Assembly (NCBI GenBank): GCA_035772405.1
Contig: JAYKKM010000351.1
Coordinates: 977,501-1,041,500 of the forward strand
Length of the DNA: 64,000 nucleotides
From: Chrysogorgia sp. JL179-B06
Taxonomy: Eukaryota; Cnidaria; Anthozoa; Scleralcyonacea; Chrysogorgiidae
Reading direction: 5' to 3'
Below the pieces are notes generated by a model, which saw nothing but the letters and a program-made list of their open reading frames with translations, made no database searches and was not told the DNA's origin. A program made the position numbers and the translations under genes. Below are positions 58,016 through 64,000 of the stretch, piece by piece. Numbering within the stretch: position 1 is the stretch's first letter; every line of letters begins with the position of its first letter.

Positions 58016-58515
58016 GTATTTTCTCCACTGATCTCTAAATAAAGACTGGATTGAGCTTTCTATTGTATCTGATGAGCTGATTTTGAAGTCTGCATATTTG
58101 CATAATGTAAATTAACGAGAGATCATTAGAAACTCCGAGTTTGCAAGCAAATCAAACTGTGACGCTAGCAAAATAGGTTTAGTGTCTGGCCAATATAGTT
58201 TCTTTGTTAACATTAAATGCATAAAAACTTCAACCTAATTTGATGTCTCATATTAGGCTTCTCTCACTGGATAATTAGAGCCAACGGCGGCCATTCCTAA
58301 GGGGATGAATCGTTTTACCCAGTAATTTGAAAAATGTTTTCTAGTCCTCTTTATAGTAATATTATTTGATTTTGTCGATGGTAAGAGCACGTAAACCATA
58401 AAAAAACCTCATAGGATTCTCAGTTGGTCCCTTAGTAATGGCGGACTTCCGGCTTCATTTTCTGAATAATAGTTGCTCGATCCAGTCTTTATTTAGAGAT
58501 CAGTGATTTTCTCGT
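58016..58515. mobile_element. About 0.5-kb element with inverted ends
   Basis: CTGATCTCTAAATAAAGACT (58028) pairs with AGTCTTTATTTAGAGATCAG (58484), extended by GGAT/ATCC and on the outside by TTTTCTCCA-type bases. The interior is non-coding. It ends 370 bp before the KCTD gene. Confidence 0.75.
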
Positions 58516-58707
58516 CAGGGCAACGTATTTGCTCTTCCCAGTTACTATAAGTCCATATGATCAGATCTCGCGAATTTCGATCACGCCGTCGTGTTGACGT
58601 CAAATAATTATCTTAGGTTACCTTTGAGACTACAAAAAATTCGTTCTCTATATATGTTTTGAATGAAGAATATGTTGGTTTGAAAGACGCCATCCTCTAG
58701 GTTTACC

Positions 58708-58741
58708 GTTGTGTTTACTAAATTTAGCAAACACAACGGCA
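58708..58741. repeat. Hairpin upstream of the KCTD gene
   Basis: CCGTTGTGTTT / AAACACAACGG, 11-bp perfect stem with a partly symmetric loop. Confidence 0.8.
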
Positions 58742-58882
58742 AGATCCCTAATATCAATAATGCAAACCGTAAATTCGGATAATTTGCATATTAAAAACCA
58801 CCTTTCAGCTTAATAATATTATTTGCATACAGTATGTTCGTCCACCTGTAATCACGTTTCAGTAAAGCTCTTTCTTAGATAT

Positions 58883-59584
58883 ATGAATATCATGAGAAAA
58901 GCCAGTGCGGGGAATGCAACATTTCCTTCTGTGGTGCCTTTAAATGTCGGTGGCACAATCTACTCGGCCTCTTTGGCAACACTGACACGCTACCCAAAGT
59001 CAATGTTGGCAGTTATGTTCAGCGGAAGACATCCTGTGGAAATTGATGCCAATGGTAACTACTTCATCGACCGAGACGGGCGATTATTCCGGCATGTGTT
59101 AAACTTCCTCAGGTCTTCATTTCTTAATTTGCCAAAAGGTTTCGATGAATTTGAACAACTAAAACAAGAAGCTGATTTCTATCAGATAAAAGACCTGGTG
59201 GCTATTTTAAGTAAAGCTACGGCAGCAAAGCAATCATCCGTTGCAAGAGACAACGACATCTGCTACGAGCATGTAGAAATAGTTTGTCGGCCTCGTTTTG
59301 TCGAAGTGTTTGGTAACAAGTTGACGATGGAAGAATGTTTTAAGAAATCTTTGTTTTCTACCTACGTTACCACCGAGTGTACAACAACAACGGAAGGAAC
59401 AGCGAATCTTGAAGTTAAAATCACGAATCGTCGCGGTGATTACGTCGGGAATGAGCCAAAAACAACAATATTAGAAGCCTTGGGGAAGCACGGCTTCGCA
59501 GTGGTCTGTGGTGGATATTTACAGGATCAACGTGGCCCTGTTTGCAAGGAAATTTTACATTTATCTCGTGTGTTATCTTCATGA
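58883..59584 (+). CDS. KCTD-type BTB/T1 domain protein
   Basis: This is an intact single-exon reading frame of 233 codons from Met58883. A BTB/POZ domain of the potassium-channel tetramerisation type occupies roughly the first half: VPLNVGGTIYSASLATLTRY, MFSGRHPVEIDANGNYFIDR, HVLNFLRSSFLNLP and EADFYQIKDLVAIL. These match KCTD family consensus and are closest in feel to KCTD6/KCTD21/KCTD15-like members. KCTD proteins oligomerise and commonly act as substrate adaptors for Cullin-3 ubiquitin ligases in the cytosol. The second half is a short C-terminal domain without a recognised name. The open frame extends to 58823, but a pyrimidine-rich acceptor CTCTTTCTTAG at 58868-58878 suggests that an upstream non-coding exon is spliced in and that Met58883 (or Met58892) is the start. 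It is the best-supported gene in the window. Confidence 0.93.
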   Translation: MNIMRKASAGNATFPSVVPLNVGGTIYSASLATLTRYPKSMLAVMFSGRHPVEIDANGNYFIDRDGRLFRHVLNFLRSSFLNLPKGFDEFEQLKQEADFYQIKDLVAILSKATAAKQSSVARDNDICYEHVEIVCRPRFVEVFGNKLTMEECFKKSLFSTYVTTECTTTTEGTANLEVKITNRRGDYVGNEPKTTILEALGKHGFAVVCGGYLQDQRGPVCKEILHLSRVLSS

Positions 59585-59729
59585 AGACATAAATTGATTT
59601 TAAGAATAATATAAGACATGTTCATGATAATAGCACGATCAACGACTTCCCAAGACGTGTGCAATTAATTATTTATTATTTCTTGTTGAATATTTTATAA
59701 AGAAAACAGGCTCGGGTGTGGGGCAGTGT

Positions 59730-59870
59730 GACACCCCCAAAAATCTTTTACGGGTTTCAGTCGGTAGAAGTTATATTTTAGACGTGTTCGATTTAACACG
59801 GACAAGTAGAATATATACTTATCAGTTTAAATTAATATCAAACTACGAAATTTAAGACTGACATTTATTT
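59730..59870. repeat. Dispersed repeat X, left block of copy B
   Basis: Matches 6165-6310 (GTTTCAGTCGGTAGAAGTTA, GACGTGTTCGATTTAA, TATCAGTTTAAATTAAT). Confidence 0.8.
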
Positions 59871-59978
59871 ATTTATTTCGATTCGCCATTAGTAAATTAA
59901 CATATAAAATATAAAAATATATATATAACATGTAAAAAAAGTCTGGCAGGGATACCACTACAGCTTACGCCAATTACT

Positions 59979-60467
59979 GTGGCCCGCACGAAACCAAGAA
60001 GCTTGTTACCCTTTCGATCTGAAACTTCGTACACAGATAGACTCAAGCTAACAGGACTCCTTCCAGTATCGTATTGGCACGAATACCTTGACCTGTTGTT
60101 ATTTTTTAAAGCTTTTAATGGTCTTGTTTATCGTAGAGAAGAAACGCTTCCAGCAGTAAAATTACCTGCACGGCAAACTAGAGCAGCCAGCAACCCAAGT
60201 GTGATAAGTTTTGTTCCTCATCAATGTAGAACAGTAACTTATCAACGATCCTTCATTGTCAGAGTTACTAGAACTTGGAACGCATTACCGGACTTTCTAA
60301 GATTAAAAACACTCAAATTTAGTTCATTTAAGAAAACCCTACTTGAATACTATTATGACGCTCTTTACTCCATCTATAACCAGGACGACCCACGTACGTG
60401 GAAATCCATTTGCCTAAAATGTAACTCAGCACGTCGCCTCGAGAAATCCCTCACTTGTTGTTATTGA
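59979..60467 (+). mobile_element. LINE ORF2 C-terminal fragment inside repeat X
   Basis: An open frame of 162 codons carries LKLTGLLPVSYWHEYLDLLL, FFKAFNGLVY, FIVRVTRTWNALPDFLR, FSSFKKTLLEYYYDAL and DDPRTWKSICLKCNSAR. This is the region after the RT in a Jockey/CR1-like LINE; the conserved WN.LP and SSFK motifs are diagnostic. Unlike most relics here it has no internal stop, but it lacks the RT and endonuclease and its Met is not a natural start. Sequence to 60640 would be its 3' untranslated region. Confidence 0.85.
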
Positions 60468-60639
60468 TTTTTGCTACAGACTTTTCTTTTCATCTTAGTA
60501 TTTATGTAAATATAACCTCAATTTTTTAAACTCTTTTTTTTGTTAAATGTTAAATGTTTTGTTTATATGTAAATGTAATCAACGAGAGAACACCAAATTA
60601 AGACATATAAATTTATTAAAATGTCATCATGTTATTTCG

Positions 60640-60704
60640 TAATGAGAGTGCGTTATTAATGTAGGACTAATTAACCATTTCACCAGCTAACTAGGGTAAT
60701 TTTA
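60640..60704. repeat. Dispersed repeat X, right block of copy B (part 1)
   Basis: Matches 8538-8610 and ends in the MITE target TAATTTTA. Confidence 0.85.
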
Positions 60705-60845
60705 GGCGCTTTCTCGATATATGAACAAACCGAAATTCAAATAATCGCTAACCCTAATCCTAACCCAAATCCTAACCCTAAAACTGACTTGGGTTGATGT
60801 TATAACAATTTTACATTTCGGTTGCTCATATATCGAGAAAGGGCC
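60705..60845. mobile_element. 141-bp hAT-like MITE with 8-bp target duplication
   Basis: Inverted ends GGCGCTTTCTCGATATATGA and GGCCCTTTCTCGATATATGA. TAATTTTA is duplicated exactly at 60697-60704 and 60846-60853. Repeat X copy A (8603-8610, TCATTTGA) is the unoccupied site. The interior contains CTAACCCTAATCCTAACCC telomere-like sequence. Confidence 0.9.
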
Positions 60846-60965
60846 TAATTTTAGTAGGCATCCAACGGAAAGACAATATTTTGACAAGCTTCGATCGATA
60901 GGATGTATAGTCGGTACAAGCTCGTGCGTCAGTCAGTTGAAGTGAGCTTGTACACCCCCCGCCAC
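60846..60965. repeat. Dispersed repeat X, right block of copy B (part 2)
   Basis: Matches 8611-8633 joined directly to 9102-9190, so it shows the empty site of the 468-bp element. Confidence 0.85.
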
Positions 60966-61329
60966 AGCCCACCTCCAGGCACCAGTCACACTGTCAAAGC
61001 AGTGGAAATATATATGCTTACCTTGTCTTTTTAGGAGTGGGTGGGTGGGTCAACACAGCGCAAAGTAAGAAATTCCAAGTTTCCACGTATCCACCAGTAC
61101 TGTCAATAGCGCGCGCAAAAAACCAGTCAAGCTCAGACCACGCTGACAAGACTCTGATGAGCGCTGATGTGCCCCCGCAATTATAATATGTAGGAGACCG
61201 CTGACCAACCATGAGTCCTATATCCCGCTGATTAACATCCTTTTTTACTTGCCTAAATTACATTTAGCCTAATTATAATAAATTATTATTGGTGTTATTG
61301 ATGGTGTTAATTACCATAAGTTCATCGTA
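60966..61329. other. No recognisable feature
   Basis: Nothing supportable. Confidence 0.4.
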
Positions 61330-61338
61330 CTCCACAAG

Positions 61339-61716
61339 GGCATGTTGTAAAACATGGACTGATAAAACATGGACTGATAAAACATGGACTGATAAAACAT
61401 GCAGGACTGATAAAACATGGACTAATAAAACATGGACTGGTAAAACATGGAGGGTTAGGATCTTTGTTGTTTTGGTATTAGCGATTATTTGTTATATAGA
61501 TATCATATATGAGATGTCTACATTAACAAATAATCGCTAACCCCAAAACAACAAAGAACCTAACCCTCCATGTTTTACCAGTCCATGTTTTATCAGTCCA
61601 TGTTTTATCAGTCCATGTTTTATCAGTCCATGTTTTACCAGTCCATGTTTTATCAGTCCATGTTTTATCAGTCCAGTCCAGTCCATGTTTTATCAGTCCA
61701 TGTTTTACAACATGCC
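61339..61716. mobile_element. 378-bp foldback transposon with minisatellite arms and 9-bp target duplication
   Basis: Ends GGCATGTTGTAAAACATGGA and its reverse complement. Each arm then holds 6-9 copies of a 15-bp unit (TGGACTGATAAAACA, complement TGTTTTATCAGTCCA). The inner arms are GGAGGGTTAGGATCTTTGTT / AACAAAGAACCTAACCCTCC around a central 60-base AT-rich loop. CTCCACAAG flanks both sides (61330-61338 and 61717-61725). A 9-bp duplication suits Mutator-like elements. Confidence 0.88.
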
Positions 61717-61729
61717 CTCCACAAGGAGT

Positions 61730-63310
61730 TATCTTGTTCGTAATTGTACTCTAAAAGAGTTACTCTGTCGCATTTCTGATTAACAATTATTTACTTGTAT
61801 AAATTAACAATTATGTACTGAATCTTGGCAATAAATATTTAAAAGGATTTAAATATTACATATTCTGTAGACACTAAATATTAAATAGTTCCAAAGGGAA
61901 ACAAATGAGATTTGATTTCCGTGAACTTGATCAGTTTCCAGTGAAGTCACTTTCTACATATCATATCGGTTTGAAAAAGGCCCTTCGTCACTTAAAGATT
62001 TATATAAACGTAAAATTGAAAGAATTTTCGATTTTGCATGAGAATACTAATAATTTAGTTACCTTATTTGGCTTTGCTGCGAAGTCGATGAACAAAATTG
62101 TACTGTAGTCTGCACACAACAAAGTCAGAATCAAAAGTGATGTTGACCAAATAATAATATTTGAAAGAAAACCTGCGAACCTTTTAACAAAATCAACTGA
62201 TATATTCATGTTTGTTACCTCATCAGCTGATTTCGTGACGAACTTATTGACAGGCACGCGTTCATTATTTTTTGTCCAGGCCAAATATATAACGTTCCGA
62301 CAACGATATCTATTGAAGTACTAACTCTAAGAACTCATTCTACATATCTAATGAAAGCTTGATTAACAGCCTATGACATGCCTACAAAAATATTTTTGTA
62401 ACTGATTGCTAACAGTTTTAAAAAAGCGAAAATGTGTTTTTATTCGACCGCCATCTTGGATTACATATTTGTAATTGATTACTGACAGCTTTACAAAAAC
62501 CAAAACTGGTTTGCTTTTTGACGCCATCTAAAATTTACGAAGTTGACATCTTCCGACGACGATATATTTTGAACACTGCATTTTATGAACTTTTTGAACA
62601 CAAATCTTCATTCACCGTATAATCCGTCAAAACATAGTACGACGTGCTTTTCGTGTTTAAATAGTTTTGATTGGTGCCTCTTTACATCCTATCACTAAAA
62701 ATGTGTTTATACAATTGATGTTTAAAGAATTAAGTGATTGTTCAGATTTGATCTTTAACGATCGAGAGAGAATTTGGGAGAGAGCCCCTTTTCAAATATT
62801 ATTCAAGCGGTTTGAATGTTTGAACTCAACGGGATTATCGTATATGGTTCGAACTGGATGATGATAAAATCGTTATTTTACAATTTAACATGATCAAATC
62901 GTTATTTACGATTTTTCATTTCAATTTTTAATGATGCGATCGAATTATTTGGAAAAAAAAGAATCCTAAATTGTGTATTTTTACATGCATCTTTGCCATG
63001 GGAAGTGCACAAGAAGAAGGAAAATTACAAATATACAATTAAAAACTTGTATATAATACAAGAAATTTAATGGTTTATTTTTATACATGTACAGTAGGTA
63101 GCTTGCAAGAAGAACACATTTTATATTTTATTGGCATGCAATAATAATACTATTTTAGACTTAGCCTCTGACACCATGTAGGAGTGCCCTTCCACCCGTT
63201 ATAACTTGACGGGTTTGGACGTTCTAGGCTTGATAATATAGTGTAACCACCAAAAAGCTTTATTCATTGCATTTGGCCGTTCAACTCTCAACTAAACGAT
63301 CTCTCCAGTC
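61730..63310. other. No recognisable gene
   Basis: A minus frame at 62000-62284 has a hydrophobic run (NIIIWSTSLLILTLLCADYS) that could be a transmembrane segment, but there is no family signature or splice support. The rest is AT-rich and upstream of the secreted-protein gene. Confidence 0.4.
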
Positions 63311-63315
63311 GAAAG

Positions 63316-63834
63316 ATGAACGTATTACAAACGTTTTCGTTTACTTTTCTTTTATTCTCATTTGCTCAGTACAGCGATGCTCATGCTGCGCCAGCTTATG
63401 TAATATATAACATAAGTAAGTCGGTGTGCGGACGTCTCCCCCACGACAACGTTTGTAAAATCAACAATACTGTTATTTTGGTTGACAAAGATATATCCGC
63501 AGAAATTCTAACAATGGCTGATTATACCCTGGACAGTCTTAAGCAAGCAAATGCCTCCCAAGAATGCGTCGAGAAAGTGAGAGACATGTTTTGCGCTGGG
63601 TTCATAAAATGTTCTTCGGGAAATGGATCATTTCGGGAAACATTTAATTTCACTGCTACCGAGATGGCATGTCTTGAAGCAACGCGAACCTGTGCCCGTA
63701 ATGATACTGCAAACATAACAATGCCTAGCTTCAACTGTTCAGACATCTTGTCAATGGGAAGGTTCGTTGGATCTTCTAAATGTGTCAATGTCGAGCATCC
63801 TCAAAACAACATGTGCAAGTTTAGTGGTTACAAG
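63316..63834 (+). CDS. First coding exon of a secreted or membrane protein with Frizzled-CRD-like domain (partial)
   Basis: Met63316 starts a clear signal peptide (MNVLQTFSFTFLLFSFAQYS, likely cut after about residue 22-25). The mature part has cysteines at residues 38, 47, 84, 93, 99, 119, 126, 141, 156 and 167 and about eight N-glycosylation sequons (NIS, NAS, NGS, NFT, NIT, NCS). Segment ECVEKVRDMFCAGFIKC followed by MACLEATRTC resembles the middle of the Frizzled cysteine-rich domain (C....FLC....P.C......C......C). In that family the domain binds Wnt-type or lipid ligands; function here is unknown. The exon ends at TACAAG|GTAATG (donor GT 63835) in phase 0, after residue 173. Reading past the donor adds only a few residues to a stop, so the protein continues beyond the window. 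It could be a receptor ectodomain or a secreted antagonist. Confidence 0.75.
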
Positions 63835-63892
63835 GTAATGTATATTTTATCTTGCAAAATATATTCTAAATAACACAAATGAATGCATGCAT

Positions 63893-64000
63893 CAGGGGCG
63901 GATTCAGGAATTTTTTAGGGTACGTCGAAACACGGAAGTGCACATTCTAGGGGGGTGCGGGGGCATGCCCCCCCGGAAATTTTTTGAAATTTGACTCCCT
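63893..64000 (+). mobile_element. hAT-like element terminus inside the intron
   Basis: CAGGGGCGGATTCAGGAATT followed by a GGGGGTGCGGGGGCATGCCC block matches the common CAGGGGCGGATCCAG termini of animal hAT-like elements. The element continues past the window. It lies 58 bp into the first intron of the CRD-like gene. Confidence 0.7.

Noticed and set aside
58823..58882. First Met of the KCTD open frame as the true start
   Set aside because: The 20 extra residues do not resemble KCTD N-termini and a strong acceptor-like site lies between the two Mets.
62000..62284. Possible transmembrane or receptor exon on the minus strand
   Set aside because: One hydrophobic run without family motifs or good splice sites; AT-rich DNA yields such runs often.

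Overview
The window looks like repeat-saturated intergenic DNA from an animal nuclear genome. It is AT-rich, it has GT/AG introns, and recognisable host coding sequence is very sparse. Transposon relics of nearly every class are present: several non-LTR lineages, a Penelope-like element, a Helitron, hAT-, MULE-, Crypton- and piggyBac-like pieces, and tRNA-derived SINEs. It also holds many short foldback elements, long TA/TCTG microsatellites and TTAGGG-like internal motifs. This combination, with a KCTD gene and a secreted cysteine-rich protein, fits an early-branching metazoan, most likely a cnidarian (anthozoan-like). That assignment is inference from element flavour, not from a marker gene.

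Only three loci look like host genes. (1) 58883-59584 (+) is an intact KCTD-type BTB protein. (2) 63316-63834 (+) is a signal-peptide first exon of a secreted or membrane protein with a Frizzled-CRD-like cysteine pattern, ending in a clean splice donor at the window edge. (3) 38632-38698 (+) is a candidate signal-peptide first exon followed by CAAG|GTAAGG. Everything else that resembles protein coding is a broken mobile-element gene.

Layout: 1-9.2 kb holds SINEs, foldback elements, a textbook hammerhead ribozyme (4471-4526, minus) and a 5'-truncated LINE with a non-autonomous DNA element beside it. 10-14.3 kb holds a LINE tail, a large foldback element, a decayed Helitron Rep/helicase, and an inverted pair of zinc-finger/P-loop-ATPase relics around a GATC minisatellite. 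16-18 kb is a Penelope-like element with GIY-YIG domain and inverted flanks. 19-21 kb is a 1.8-kb inverted repeat. 22-24 kb holds LINE debris. 29.9-36.4 kb has a Crypton-like fragment, a MULE-type transposase with intron boundaries, a hAT end and an unidentified decayed coding region. 37.6-44 kb has a piggyBac-like MITE, tandem repeats, a nested foldback and an inverted pair of hammerhead motifs. 45-50 kb is minisatellite-rich and includes seven CRE palindromes. 51-57 kb has a duplication, LINE debris and interlocked inverted repeats. 58-64 kb has the two best genes plus elements with preserved target-site duplications.

The most informative internal comparison is between two copies of one repeat (6165-9190 and 59730-60965). 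Each acts as the unoccupied site for an insertion in the other, which fixes the ends and target duplications of two DNA elements. The most unusual items are the hammerhead motifs, the repeat pair whose core is inverted relative to its arms (49732-50110 versus 56267-56602), the interlocking inverted repeats with telomere-like cores, and the CRE-array element.
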